Part shown: in pieces, positions 44,685 through 54,414 of the stretch | Position numbering within the stretch: the first letter of the stretch is position 1 | Layout: each line of letters begins with the position of its first letter | From: Caproicibacterium amylolyticum | Lineage (GTDB): Bacteria; Bacillota; Clostridia; Oscillospirales; Acutalibacteraceae | Direction: 5' to 3' | Assembly (NCBI RefSeq): GCF_014467055.1 | Contig: NZ_CP060696.1 | Coordinates: forward strand, 2,728,001 to 2,792,000 | Length of the DNA stretch: 64,000 nt | The notes under the pieces: model-generated | The model's database searches: none | What the model was told of the DNA's origin: nothing | What the model saw: the letters and a program-made list of their open reading frames with translations, nothing else | Made by a program: the position numbers and the translations under genes

Positions 44685-46388
44685 TTAATACGCTGCAACC
44701 CAGTAAATCACATAGCTAACGCCAGATGAAGTTACCGCATTTACAAGATTGCAGATAAATCCCGTAGTTGATACGGATTTGATTTTGACAAAACCAATAC
44801 CGTTTGTGTATAAGCCAGTGGTCACTGCCGGAATGCTCGGCAGGGTAGCTCCGAAATTAACCGAAATATCGGCTGAATAATAAATCGAACCATAGGCCGT
44901 TGATGTGGCGATTGTGCCACTCGCCGAGCCTTTCAGAACATGCAGACCGCCCACAGTGTCGGCGTTTGGATGGTAGCCGTCGCTGTAGGTTTTATTGCCG
45001 GAGGTGTATATATCGCCGCTCACGTCGAGCGCTCCATCTTCCGGAATTTTGTTGATACCTATCTGCCCGTCACGGATAGAGAAAACCGGCTTTGCCGTAG
45101 GCAGTAAGGCTGATTGTGTTACTGCGGTGTAGTAATCGGACGCCGCGATCTCAAAGTTAAATGACGAATTGATGTCGAAGTTTCCGATGCTGGCGTTAAA
45201 CGAAAAGTCTCCGCCACTCATCGCCGGAGTGATTGTGACATAACTGCTCCACGTCCCCGACGCGGTTGTTTTGTACCGGTATTTCAGGAAATACTGGCTT
45301 TTTGTTACCATATACGCCGCATAATTGCCGGTGCACGTCAAAATCGCTCCGGCTTCGATGTTGTTCACGCGAGCCAGCGACACGGAAGAAAACGCGGGCG
45401 AGGAATAGGCGATTGTTGTAAGAGTGGAAGATTGTGAGTTCGAATTGCCCCGGCTGTCGATGACGGTTACGATCAGACTGTCGCTTGCGGACACGGTGCC
45501 GAAACTGATCACGCTGGAACTGCTCGTCACCGTTTTGGAACCATACTGCACTTTGTAAGACGAAATGGCTGCGTAGTTTTGCGCAGCCGCGCTGGTCACG
45601 GTTACCTGAATATTGGATTTCGACTGAACAATCAGAGAGGAATTTCCGGTCAGCGTGACCGTGTTGGAATCCACATCCTGATAGGAAAAGCCGGTGAATG
45701 TCGGATTGCTGTTTATGACATGAGCGGTGATTCCCACTTCCGTATAGCCAACCATGTTGCTGTCCGCGTCGTAGGTGATCAGCCGGAGCGTGCCGGTTCC
45801 TGTGTTCGAGTTTGGAATCTGCTGGTACAGGGAAGAAGCCCACGACGCGGTGTTCCAAACATAGCTGTCGGTAATGTTGTAGGCAATTGTGGTCGTATAG
45901 CTTCCAAAGTAGAGATTCAGAGCGTGCGTGAAGGTGGTGCTTTTCCGATTCGTGTAAATTGTAATGGAACCGCCGATATTGAATGAATTAATGGAAGCCG
46001 TAATCTGACTCGCCCTTGGAATGGTCGTCAGCGTGATATTTTGGGAAACGTTGAGATTTTCCAGCTTCGCGGTGACGCTGGAATTGAAATACCCGGTAAT
46101 GTTAACAATCTTCGTGCCGTCGGCGTTATGTGCGACGCTCATGGCGGCTGTACTGCCGATCTGCACCCAGCTTGACCCGATGGTAAAACCCGACATGTAC
46201 GTCATGGCCCGCGAGCCGTTTATATTAATGTAAGCCGAGCAGCTCGAATCGGTGGAAGGCCCGTAGCTGTCGCGGTGAACATACAGGGCAGCAGTGATTG
46301 TTGAGGTGTTTGCGGAAATATTCTGCGTATAAGAGTAGACCACCTTGACCTGCGAACCGTTTTGCAGGGTGCTGACAATTTCAGACAT
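44685..46388 (-). CDS. DUF859-like siphophage minor structural protein
   Basis: A 567-residue homologue of 26456-28159 with the same length and near-identical N-terminus (SEIVSTLQNGSQVKVVYSYTQN) and C-terminal signature FSIRDGQIGINKIPED. The middle third (HNADGTKIVNITGYFNSSV, FGTVSASDSLIVTVIDSRG) is also shared. The last 60 residues, after DTVGGLHVL, are the most different, as expected of a host-recognition tip. Confidence 0.8.
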   Translation of the reverse strand: MSEIVSTLQNGSQVKVVYSYTQNISANTSTITAALYVHRDSYGPSTDSSCSAYININGSRAMTYMSGFTIGSSWVQIGSTAAMSVAHNADGTKIVNITGYFNSSVTAKLENLNVSQNITLTTIPRASQITASINSFNIGGSITIYTNRKSTTFTHALNLYFGSYTTTIAYNITDSYVWNTASWASSLYQQIPNSNTGTGTLRLITYDADSNMVGYTEVGITAHVINSNPTFTGFSYQDVDSNTVTLTGNSSLIVQSKSNIQVTVTSAAAQNYAAISSYKVQYGSKTVTSSSSVISFGTVSASDSLIVTVIDSRGNSNSQSSTLTTIAYSSPAFSSVSLARVNNIEAGAILTCTGNYAAYMVTKSQYFLKYRYKTTASGTWSSYVTITPAMSGGDFSFNASIGNFDINSSFNFEIAASDYYTAVTQSALLPTAKPVFSIRDGQIGINKIPEDGALDVSGDIYTSGNKTYSDGYHPNADTVGGLHVLKGSASGTIATSTAYGSIYYSADISVNFGATLPSIPAVTTGLYTNGIGFVKIKSVSTTGFICNLVNAVTSSGVSYVIYWVAAY

Positions 46389-46403
46389 TCCATCATTCCT
46401 TCC

Positions 46404-48917
46404 TTAAATCACCACAAAATCAACGCCGACCCCGCTCCGCACAATCTCCTTGACGCTCCCGACCGTGAGATCATCCTCAATGATGGTTTTTTGCAGCCGT
46501 GTGCCGTCCGGCGCGACATTGATGCGAAGGTCGTCGCCGCGATAAATTTCAAACGCCGAGGTGGAGATATGGGCTTTCATATCCGTGGTATTGCTGCCGA
46601 CCGTCAGGCCGGTGCTGTCCGCGATAAAGTTTGTCGTGTAAAGCTCCTCGTCGGATTGTACCCACGGCGCAACGTTCGTGCCCTCGGAAACGATCAGGTC
46701 GGAGGCAAGCAGGTTCACGGAAGTTGTGACCTTAATGGTGCAGACCGTGTTAAGCGAATTGAATGGAAAAGTAACGAATGTCCACTCCGTGCCGGTATTC
46801 GTGTTGTCATACAGTACAGATTCGGTGCTGTTCTGTGTGATGCTGACCGACACATGGCCGCCGGAACCGGACGCTTCATACAGCAGCGATGCGGTGTGCG
46901 GCACATTAAATTTTAAAGAGAAGTCCTGCGAAATAGTGCTGCCCGATGCCATACTGAACGCCGAATTGCTCACGGTGTTGTTTGACGTGTCCGTGTTTGA
47001 GACGGTGGCAGCCGTGCCTGTCGTGTTCCAGAATGTCAGACCGTTCTTGCCCGCCGAGTTTTTCAGCAGATTCCGGTAACCGGTTTGGCTCACGGAAAGC
47101 GTCAGACCATCGACTGTTTGCCGCATGGTGGTAATCTGCGTATTGACATCTTCCAACTTCGAACCATTATCAGAAATATACGCGTCAAACGTACTGCTTT
47201 CCACTTTGGTTACGATGGAAGAACTGTGCTGTTCAATGGTGGATTCCGCATTGGAAAGCCGGAGTGCGATGCCGTCTTCCGTATTAGAGATTTGGTTGTC
47301 GATGCTGGACACGGAAGTTTTCAGGCCGCTGACATCGGTTTGAACGGTCGTGAGCGTAGAATTGATCGTGGTAATTTCACCCGTGTTGGTATCCACACCG
47401 TTCTGCGCGGTATCGGCCAAAGCCTTGAGCTTCACCGTAATTGCCTGAACCAGTGTGTTTCTTGCAGCATAGTAATCGGCAAACTTCTGCCGGAACTGTG
47501 CGCCGCTGATGTCAGTTGTAACATTCAGGTGGTCAGCATCCAACCAGAGCGGGATGCCGGTTGTATAAAGAGCACCTCCGTTGAGATAATTGGACAGAAG
47601 CTGGAACGCGTCATTGTAGGCTGACAGCTCGGTCGTGATTTCAAGCGCGGTGGCCTGCGTGTTGAGAGTTCCCTTTTCATTGGCAAAGGAACTCCAGTCG
47701 CGCAGGGCGGCGCTTTTCTCAATCGGCGTCAGCTTATTGTCGCTGTTGATATCCTCTACGTTCTCTGTAACAGCGGACACGTTTTGGTTTGTTACCGTGA
47801 TTGCCTGTTTTACTTCATCAATTTTCTGCGAAGCGGAATTAATGGAATTAACCACGGAGATTCGTTTTTCTCCGATGGTGAGCGTTTCATACCGATCTGT
47901 CAGGCAGTTGTAGGAAACCGCGCAAACGCGGAGTTTCACGCTGACGCCGAACGGCGCATAGTCGACCGTCACATCGTCGCCCAGCCCCACGGTTAGCAGA
48001 GATTTGTATTTTTCGTACCCGGTGATGTCCTTCCAGTCCACAAAGTCCACAGAAAGGGAGAGCTTCGGAATATCAGTCCCGGCGAGGAATTTGTCGCTGG
48101 CGAACTGCCGCATCGCCGTATAACAGGAATCGACCGTAGGGTAAGGAACCGCGCCGTCGACATCCTTGCCAATCTGGTAGCCGGTGTCCATTGTCGCTAT
48201 GATGGGAAAGGGATATTCTGAAATGTGCGGGCTGTCAACGTACTTTTCCGGCAAGAGTAGAATTTGATTGTCGGCGGTCAGAGCGGTGGGAAGTATCCGC
48301 GTCGCAACGCCGGAAGTGTCCTCGTTGAATTCCAGCCCTGCCATGTTTTTTCCATAGGAAATCCGCACGCCGTTGTCCGCGCCGAGCCGCGTGTTGATCG
48401 CGATGTTGTAGTTGTCCCGGATAATTTCGCCGCCCCACCGGGAGATGAACGCCTGGTCGGTGTCACCGAGAAAAGCCTGCACCGGAGATTGCCGGATGAA
48501 GTATGCCGTGACCGTGTGCGTGATATCGCTCGCGAAGGTGAAAGGGGTCAGGTACTGGCAGCCGCTGAGAATCTGCTGTCCGGCTTGCGTTCCATTCTTT
48601 CCGGTCGGCCTGACGTCTTCCACGAAATTTGCCAGCAGATCATAGAAGATGTGCCGTGCATTTACCTTGATCGTGCCGTCAACCGCGTTTTTTACTACCC
48701 GGTAGATGCGGAACGCCTGCACGCCGCGATGTGTGTTGACCCGGATGATGTTGCTTTTTTGCAGACGTTTCCATTTGCCGAAAACATCAATCGGGTGGGT
48801 GAGTTCCAGTTCAAACGCGCCGTTGATTTCTTCCGAAACAGCACAAGAGCTGGGAGTGATCGTCCCCAGCCCATCGTTATTAAATTCCTGTACCTTGGAA
48901 TCGTAAACCGGAACCAT
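46404..48917 (-). CDS. Tail-associated (Tal/gp27-like) tail protein
   Basis: An 837-residue homologue of 23931-26444, of exactly the same length. ATG at 48917 is in a TAATG overlap with the Dit stop. It has VYDSKVQEFNNDGLG, LELTHPIDVFGKWKRLQ and VKVNARHIFYDLLANF-like sequences, the helical stalk and the C-terminal DDLRINVAPDGTRLQKTI shared with A. Confidence 0.85.
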   Translation of the reverse strand: MVPVYDSKVQEFNNDGLGTITPSSCAVSEEINGAFELELTHPIDVFGKWKRLQKSNIIRVNTHRGVQAFRIYRVVKNAVDGTIKVNARHIFYDLLANFVEDVRPTGKNGTQAGQQILSGCQYLTPFTFASDITHTVTAYFIRQSPVQAFLGDTDQAFISRWGGEIIRDNYNIAINTRLGADNGVRISYGKNMAGLEFNEDTSGVATRILPTALTADNQILLLPEKYVDSPHISEYPFPIIATMDTGYQIGKDVDGAVPYPTVDSCYTAMRQFASDKFLAGTDIPKLSLSVDFVDWKDITGYEKYKSLLTVGLGDDVTVDYAPFGVSVKLRVCAVSYNCLTDRYETLTIGEKRISVVNSINSASQKIDEVKQAITVTNQNVSAVTENVEDINSDNKLTPIEKSAALRDWSSFANEKGTLNTQATALEITTELSAYNDAFQLLSNYLNGGALYTTGIPLWLDADHLNVTTDISGAQFRQKFADYYAARNTLVQAITVKLKALADTAQNGVDTNTGEITTINSTLTTVQTDVSGLKTSVSSIDNQISNTEDGIALRLSNAESTIEQHSSSIVTKVESSTFDAYISDNGSKLEDVNTQITTMRQTVDGLTLSVSQTGYRNLLKNSAGKNGLTFWNTTGTAATVSNTDTSNNTVSNSAFSMASGSTISQDFSLKFNVPHTASLLYEASGSGGHVSVSITQNSTESVLYDNTNTGTEWTFVTFPFNSLNTVCTIKVTTSVNLLASDLIVSEGTNVAPWVQSDEELYTTNFIADSTGLTVGSNTTDMKAHISTSAFEIYRGDDLRINVAPDGTRLQKTIIEDDLTVGSVKEIVRSGVGVDFVVI

Positions 48918-49624
48918 TACAGCCACCGCCAGTTCGGAGTAATTTCAAGAGAAGTAATGCCGCCGGAAAACGAGATCGTATTGTCACCCAGCAAGAGTAT
49001 CGGATATTCTCCGGTCTTGGTGGAATTCTTGCTGACCAGCGCCGTGCCTGTATCTTTGTACGTTTCCTGCAGTTTAGAATTGAGGATAACACTCTCATCG
49101 ATGCCGCTGAAAGACACCACACTTCCGTTCACTGACAGAGCACCTGTGCCGGAGCCGTTTACTTTTATGATAGGAAGAGATTTCAGCGTTCCGGGATTGG
49201 TGAGTATCATGTTTTCGCTGACTGAGATAGGTGTATTAGCCGTTGCATATTGGAACGGCTGGCAGTTGAACATAATTACGAAATGCGAGGTAATCCGCAG
49301 GACAATTTCAAAGTCGATACTGTTCACGACCTGTGCAAGATACTTCCGGCCTGAAATGTGGCTGAAAGTGAGGTCGGCTTCACCCGCGCCCAAAAGCCAG
49401 CCTTTGATCGCACTGATTTTCGTGCTAGGGTCACCGAGAAACGAGCATTCCACGGACAACGTGATATCGCTGTAAGTGTCCTCGTCGCGCCGGAGCCTGG
49501 AATCCATCCCCGGCACTTCGATATAGGTCACCCGGCGTTCCGGCGACGGGATGTGTGGTCGTGTTGCCACATAAATACCAAAGTCCTGAAAGCTGTCTTT
49601 GCCGCCGAATGTGAAACTCAGCAT
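48917..49624 (-). CDS. Distal tail protein (Dit)
   Basis: A 235-residue homologue of 23218-23931. It has FGGKDSFQDFGIYVATRP, VPGMDSRLRRDEDTYSDI and FNCQPFQYA. The ATG overlaps the tape measure stop. It forms the tail-tip hub. Confidence 0.88.
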   Translation of the reverse strand: MLSFTFGGKDSFQDFGIYVATRPHIPSPERRVTYIEVPGMDSRLRRDEDTYSDITLSVECSFLGDPSTKISAIKGWLLGAGEADLTFSHISGRKYLAQVVNSIDFEIVLRITSHFVIMFNCQPFQYATANTPISVSENMILTNPGTLKSLPIIKVNGSGTGALSVNGSVVSFSGIDESVILNSKLQETYKDTGTALVSKNSTKTGEYPILLLGDNTISFSGGITSLEITPNWRWL

Positions 49625-51915
49625 TATGCGTTCCCCCTTGCCGCCGCTGCCTGCTGCCGATAGAATTCAAATTCATAGGCAAGCCGTTCAATGTCCTTGT
49701 CGGTGTTGTTTACGAAATTTTCAATATGAAGCGTGAAGCCGCCGCCCGCTAGGGACTTACCGCCTGCACTGTTAATAGAACTACCAATGTTAAGAGCAGG
49801 ATTTAAGTTAAAGGCGGTCGGAATTGCCGATTGCATATCGGCGGAAATATCGCTCATTGCCTTGCTGAATCCCTGTCCCAAACCCTGCGCCATATAGCCG
49901 CCGATTCCGGCGAACACAGTGGACGGCGAGTGAATTCCGAGCATACCCTTTACGCTGTCCACGATACCACTGAAGAAATCTTTCACTTTGGCATAAATCC
50001 AGTCTTTCATCCCAGAAATGCCCTGCCAGATTCCGGACACAATGTTGCTGCCAATATTGTTGAATGCGCCGAGCAGTTTTCCGAAACCGTTCACCAGCGA
50101 AGAAATGATCTGTGGGAGTTTTGCCACAAGCGTCGGAATTGCCTTGATGAGTCCGACCGCCAGTTCGACGATAATTCTTACGCCCAGTTCAATAATCAGC
50201 GGCAGGTTGTTAATGATAAAATTCACAATTGAATCTATAATCTGCGGGAGCCGGTCGATCAGCCGCGGCAGCGCGTTGATCAGTCCCTTCGCCAGCCCTT
50301 CGATGATCTTGAATGCGGCGGCGATTACCTTATCCATGTTGTTCAGAAGTGTGTTTACAATCGTGAGAACCGCATCGATGATCGCCGGGATTAACTTCGG
50401 AAGCGCATCGCCGATGCCCGATGCCAGCGTGATAATCATTGTCAGCGCGGCGCTCACCAATTGCGGAAGGTTGGCAATGATGCCGTTTACCAATGCAAGA
50501 ATTAGCTGCAAAGCGCCCTGCGTGATCTGTGGGAGTGCGCCGATCAGCCCCTGCAGGAGCGTCATAACGATGGTGACCGCAGAACTGATAATCATCGGCA
50601 GATTTGCAGTGATCGCATTGCCGATTGACAGCACAATATCCAGCCCCGCCTGTACGACCTTCGGCAGCTCGGCAAGGATGGAGCTGGTCAGTCCACCGAT
50701 CGTCGTGCTGATGGTCTTTGAGATTTTTGTCCAATCGCCGCCCGCATCTGAAAGGCCTTTTGTAAAGGTTCCGAGCAACGACACGCCGGAGCTGGCGAGC
50801 GTCTGCATCTGCGGGAGAAGCACCGTGCCGAGAACATTCTTGGCGGCGCTGGCTCCGGACTTGAGCCGCTGCACGGTATCGTCAAATTTACCGAGCGAAT
50901 TAAGCTGATCACCGGACATGACAGCGCCCATATTCGTCGCTTCTGCAGCCAGCTCTTTAATCCCTGCGCTGCCCTTTTCAATCAGCGGATTCAAATCCTG
51001 CGCGGATTTTCCAAAAATCTGCATGGACAATGCGTCACGCTCGGTCGAATCCTTTACTTTCCCCAGCGCATCAATGGTCGACCAGTAAACATCCTCGCTG
51101 TTTTTCAGATGTCCGTTGGAATCCTGAATTGAAACACCCAGCTTTGCGTAAGCTGCAGTCATGTCCTTGGAACCGCCCGCCGCCGAATTCATGGAACGAA
51201 TCTGTTTTGCCATGCTGCCGGTCAGCGTTTCGAGCGGAGTATCCACCAGTTCAGCGGCGTATTTGTAGGCTTGCAGTGCTTCCGTACTCATGTGCGTCTG
51301 CGCGGACATCGTCAGAATATCATCCGCATAGGCCGCAGAATTCACGGAAGCGTCCACCAGCGACTTTCCCGCGCCCACAGCCGCCGCGCCGATTCCGGCC
51401 AAAGCGACACCCATCGATGCGCCGATGCCCTTTACGATTCCGCCGAGCTTGTCAAACCGCCCTGACGCTTCATCTGACTGTTTCGAAGCGGTGGTAATTT
51501 CATCGCCGAATTTATTCGCGCTTTTGGCGCCGTCCTGAAACTCGTCGCCTATTTCATTGAGTATCTTTTCATTTCCGGACAGCTCGCGCTCCATGCCGTT
51601 GAGTTCCGTGTGCGCCTTGTTCAGTTGGATTTGCCAATTCTGGGTGCGGCGGTCGTTTTCACCGAAAGAGGAAGCGGCGTTGTCTAGCGCCGCTTTCAAG
51701 GTGCCGATTTTCTCTTTCTGCGCGTCGATTTCTTTGTTCAGAACTGTATTTCGGGCGGTGACAGCCTGCACTGACCTGTCATTCTTATCAAACTGGCTGG
51801 TGACAAGCGCCATTTCGCTGCCCAGAACCTTGAAGCTCTGGTTAATATCCGAAAGGGCTTTCTTAAATTCCTTTTCGCCCTCAACTCCGATTTTGAAGCC
51901 AAAGTTGTCTGCCAT
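49624..51915 (-). CDS. Tape measure protein
   Basis: A 763-residue homologue of 20927-23218, starting with a normal ATG after AAAGGAGTGATCACAT. The coiled-coil N-terminus, GASMGVALAGIGAAAVGAGK hydrophobic segment and repeated LPQLVSAALTMIITLASG helices match. The C-terminal HSPSTVFAGIGGYMAQGLGQG is conserved in both. This copy shows which start codon the prophage A gene has lost. Confidence 0.92.
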   Translation of the reverse strand: MADNFGFKIGVEGEKEFKKALSDINQSFKVLGSEMALVTSQFDKNDRSVQAVTARNTVLNKEIDAQKEKIGTLKAALDNAASSFGENDRRTQNWQIQLNKAHTELNGMERELSGNEKILNEIGDEFQDGAKSANKFGDEITTASKQSDEASGRFDKLGGIVKGIGASMGVALAGIGAAAVGAGKSLVDASVNSAAYADDILTMSAQTHMSTEALQAYKYAAELVDTPLETLTGSMAKQIRSMNSAAGGSKDMTAAYAKLGVSIQDSNGHLKNSEDVYWSTIDALGKVKDSTERDALSMQIFGKSAQDLNPLIEKGSAGIKELAAEATNMGAVMSGDQLNSLGKFDDTVQRLKSGASAAKNVLGTVLLPQMQTLASSGVSLLGTFTKGLSDAGGDWTKISKTISTTIGGLTSSILAELPKVVQAGLDIVLSIGNAITANLPMIISSAVTIVMTLLQGLIGALPQITQGALQLILALVNGIIANLPQLVSAALTMIITLASGIGDALPKLIPAIIDAVLTIVNTLLNNMDKVIAAAFKIIEGLAKGLINALPRLIDRLPQIIDSIVNFIINNLPLIIELGVRIIVELAVGLIKAIPTLVAKLPQIISSLVNGFGKLLGAFNNIGSNIVSGIWQGISGMKDWIYAKVKDFFSGIVDSVKGMLGIHSPSTVFAGIGGYMAQGLGQGFSKAMSDISADMQSAIPTAFNLNPALNIGSSINSAGGKSLAGGGFTLHIENFVNNTDKDIERLAYEFEFYRQQAAAARGNA

Positions 51916-51946
51916 ATGTGATCACTCCTTTCGGAGAATGTTCAGA

Positions 51947-51975
51947 TTGAGAAATAGGAAGATATGGTGTAATAT
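51947..51975 (+). promoter_or_regulatory. Sigma-A promoter of the GNAT moron
   Basis: Plus-strand TTGAGA (51947-51952), 17-base spacer, TAATAT (51970-51975), about 25 bases before the GNAT start and just upstream of the oppositely oriented tape measure gene. Confidence 0.75.
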
Positions 51976-52000
51976 AATCTCATGAAAGGTGGGTGCAGAA

Positions 52001-52438
52001 ATGATCCGACTAATGACAATTGCTGATTATAATGATGTTTATAATTTTTGGATCAATACGCCCGGCATGGGATTGAATGATATTGATGATTCCAGAGCCG
52101 GGATAGAAAAATATTTAGAGCGAAATCCCCGTACATGTTTTGTTGCTATTGAGCAAAATGAGATTGTCGGCGCAATTCTCAGTGGCCATGATGGACGCAG
52201 AGGATATATTTACCATACAGCTGTCAGCGCATCCATGCGTAAGTGCGGTATTGGTACCGCACTGTTGAGCGCAGCGATAAAATCACTAGAAGCAGAGGGC
52301 ATTTGTAAAGTTGCTCTGGTCGTTTTTTCTAAAAATTCTATTGGCAACAAATTCTGGGAAAAAAGAGGTTTCACTGTTCGTAAAGATTTGATTTACCGCA
52401 ACAAAGCAATGGTGGAACTAAAAAGAATAGATACTTAA
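52001..52438 (+). CDS. GNAT-family acetyltransferase carried as antisense moron
   Basis: A 145-residue GNAT enzyme. The start at 52001 (IRLMTIADYNDVYNFW) follows AAGGTGG. Motifs include AIEQNEIVGAILSGHDGRRGYIYHTAV and the acetyl-CoA loop RKCGIGTALL. The substrate is unknown. Its TAA stop overlaps the stop codon of the oppositely transcribed T frame. It sits between chaperone and tape measure genes, exactly where prophage A carries its HEPN-like unit. Confidence 0.87.
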   Translation: MIRLMTIADYNDVYNFWINTPGMGLNDIDDSRAGIEKYLERNPRTCFVAIEQNEIVGAILSGHDGRRGYIYHTAVSASMRKCGIGTALLSAAIKSLEAEGICKVALVVFSKNSIGNKFWEKRGFTVRKDLIYRNKAMVELKRIDT

Positions 52439-52641
52439 TCCAAACCATCCGGCATTACATCATCAATAAATAATTCCCGTTTCGGTTTCGCCAGCCCATT
52501 AAACTGTTTATGGATTTCCCATTGGTCAAGCAGATCGCCAATAGGCATGAACCACACGTCGGATTCAGGCCTGTGTAGCTGCGTTACGCCGTAATATAAA
52601 AGTCGGGCAAATAACTCCTCGTCACTTACCCGACCACCGTG
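52435..52641 (-). CDS. Tail assembly chaperone, T frame (made by -1 frameshift)
   Basis: An open frame of 68 codons in the -1 frame after the G gene, with no start codon of its own: it continues from the slippery site as HGGRVSDEELFARLLYYG and contains PIGDLLDQW, HKQF and FIDDVMPD. It matches the A copy at 19156-19359. Its stop overlaps the GNAT stop. Confidence 0.85.
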   Translation of the reverse strand, partial: HGGRVSDEELFARLLYYGVTQLHRPESDVWFMPIGDLLDQWEIHKQFNGLAKPKRELFIDDVMPDGLD

Positions 52642-53012
52642 TTTTTTGAGGATTCTTCCTCGCTTTCGACATAGCGTTTCGTGCCTTTCATCAGCGCTTC
52701 CATGATAGAGTTTTTGTAATTTGCCAGATCATAGGGAGAAGTCAAAAGCTCGACCGCTTCCTCGGTAAGCAGTTCCCGTTTCTCCGCATTCTGCAAATTG
52801 TGAATCAGGACGCTCTGATTCGCCAAAAGCACGATCAGCCACACGATTTCTTCAAGGGCCATTTCAAAGTTTTCCGACTTCATCAACTTTTCGCCGAGGT
52901 CTTCCAGCCCGCCGTAGCGTTTGGCAATCTCTTTTGTAGCGCGCGTCGTCAGGACGAGCTGGTACTGCTCGCCCCCGACTGCAATGATCGCGCTTTTGTC
53001 TTCAATGCTCAT
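52626..53012 (-). CDS. Tail assembly chaperone, G frame
   Basis: A 128-residue homologue of 18779-19171. The start is set at 53012 (SIEDKSAIIAVGGEQYQL), 9 bases after AAGGAG; the ATG at 53021 abuts that site. It has TTRATKEIAKRYGGL and ALEEIVWLIVLLANQSV. The end reads TCA AAA AAC, giving A_AAA_AAC. Confidence 0.85.
   Translation of the reverse strand: MSIEDKSAIIAVGGEQYQLVLTTRATKEIAKRYGGLEDLGEKLMKSENFEMALEEIVWLIVLLANQSVLIHNLQNAEKRELLTEEAVELLTSPYDLANYKNSIMEALMKGTKRYVESEEESSKNTVVG
52641..52647 (-). promoter_or_regulatory. -1 ribosomal frameshift heptamer A_AAA_AAC
   Basis: Same heptamer and frame as in prophage A, six codons before the G stop. The two copies differ in the surrounding codons but keep the slippery run. 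Confidence 0.85.
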
Positions 53013-53025
53013 ATCTGCCATCTCC

Positions 53026-53616
53026 TTACGTCCCCGTAGTGTAATCCGGCTCGTAAACGGTGGTAAACCAAGCGGAAATTATCGCCGCCAAAACGCCGGA
53101 ATCGTCCTCATTGACTTCCGTTTTCCAGGGATGCTTTCCGTTGCCATCCACTTTATTGCGCTGCGTAATTGTACCTTCGATGGTTGGCGTAGCGAATTTT
53201 ATGCTGTCACCCTTTGTTTCCAGATTCGTCGCGGGGACGCCGAACACCACACGGTACAGCCAGAAATACCGATATTTTCCGTTTGCCTTTTTTGCGCGGA
53301 ATCCGATCGCGACAGGCTTACCGCCGTCCTCGCTTGCGGAAACAAGAACGCCGTTCGTATCCAGTACCGCTCCGGTTAAGTTTTCCGCCGCCGACGGACC
53401 TATATCATCTACGCCCAGCGACAGTTTCCCGGATTTGAATTCTTTCACGACGGTCTGCGCCGCGTCGTCGGCATACAGCGTCGCTTCCGCGAGATCAATC
53501 GATAGATCGCATTTGATTGCCTTGGCGAGTAAAACCGGAGCAGCATAGGTTTCTGTGCCGTCTGTCGCTTCCGTGATTTTTGAATAATACAGCTTATCAA
53601 ATCCAACGGTTGCCAT
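53026..53616 (-). CDS. Major tail (tube) protein
   Basis: A 196-residue homologue of 18165-18764: ATVGFDKLYYSKITEA, KCDLSIDLAEATLYADD and NGKYRYFWLYRVVFG. ATG at 53616. Confidence 0.9.
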   Translation of the reverse strand: MATVGFDKLYYSKITEATDGTETYAAPVLLAKAIKCDLSIDLAEATLYADDAAQTVVKEFKSGKLSLGVDDIGPSAAENLTGAVLDTNGVLVSASEDGGKPVAIGFRAKKANGKYRYFWLYRVVFGVPATNLETKGDSIKFATPTIEGTITQRNKVDGNGKHPWKTEVNEDDSGVLAAIISAWFTTVYEPDYTTGT

Positions 53617-53618
53617 AT

Positions 53619-53963
53619 TTAAGTTTCCTCCAAATCATATATTTTTGCCACATCAATGGCATAGTGATGGTAATTCGTATCATCCTCATGACCGATATAG
53701 CGGCGGTCGGTCACGGTGAATTCGTGATCCAACAGGGAGCGGACGATTTGGTTTTTCCTCTGCTGGTAATTGTTTTTGGAGAACAGGGAAAGCCGCGCCT
53801 CCTGTATCTCCTGACGGGGCCGGTCGTCCGCGTGAAGCTCAAAGGTATCGGCGAGCGGAGTGATTACCACATATTCATCCGGGGCTTTCTCTTGAAAAAC
53901 GCCGGTCTCCACCGCGATGCCCAACGCGCCCAGCAGCGTGTTCAGTTCCGATAAAGTGCTCAT
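53619..53963 (-). CDS. Tail terminator/completion-like protein
   Basis: A 114-residue homologue of 17821-18162: VETGVFQEKAPDEYVVITPL, EARLSLFSKNNY and EDDTNYHHYAIDVAK. It overlaps the preceding gp10-like gene by 4 bases (ATGA), as in prophage A. The role is inferred from position. Confidence 0.75.
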   Translation of the reverse strand: MSTLSELNTLLGALGIAVETGVFQEKAPDEYVVITPLADTFELHADDRPRQEIQEARLSLFSKNNYQQRKNQIVRSLLDHEFTVTDRRYIGHEDDTNYHHYAIDVAKIYDLEET

Positions 53964-54409
53964 AAGCCCTCGATTTCCTCGTCCAGTTTGGCGGTCATCG
54001 CCGCAATGCAGGCTTTCCGTGAAGTGGATTTAGCGGGCTTCAAAAAAGGTTTTGCGGGCTGACCGTGTTTGCCGTATTCCAGAACGGCGGCAATTTTGGC
54101 GTTGCTCACTCCGCCACCCGGGCTCCGGGCATCGGAGCGTGGCTCTGCAAACCCAACCTTCACATTGTAGTTGCCGTCCCGGTCCTGACGGGCATCTGTG
54201 ACACCGAGTGCGGAGAACAGTTCGCCTGTGGAGCGGCTTTCGGTTTTCGTGCCTTTTCCAATTACAGAAGCGAGGTTGCTTTTCACCTTTTCAAGCACTA
54301 CGCTGCCGCCAGCTTCCAGTACCTTTGGAATGATCACATCGGTCTGCTCTGCCAGCCGGGAAACTTTCAGAAGAAACTCCTCCGGCATTTTGAAATCCAC
54401 TCGTGCCAT
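53960..54409 (-). CDS. HK97 gp10-like tail completion protein
   Basis: A 149-residue homologue of 17393-17824. The start is set at 54409 (ARVDFKMPEEFLLKVS) because GAGGTGA precedes it; GTG at 54418 is possible. It has TESRSTGELFSALGV and EYGKHGQPAKPFLKPAKS. Confidence 0.85.
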   Translation of the reverse strand: MARVDFKMPEEFLLKVSRLAEQTDVIIPKVLEAGGSVVLEKVKSNLASVIGKGTKTESRSTGELFSALGVTDARQDRDGNYNVKVGFAEPRSDARSPGGGVSNAKIAAVLEYGKHGQPAKPFLKPAKSTSRKACIAAMTAKLDEEIEGL

Positions 54410-54414
54410 ATCTG

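Noticed and set aside
48264..49475. 403-codon plus-strand ORF across Tal and Dit of prophage B
   Set aside because: It is antisense to two conserved tail genes and crosses their overlap.
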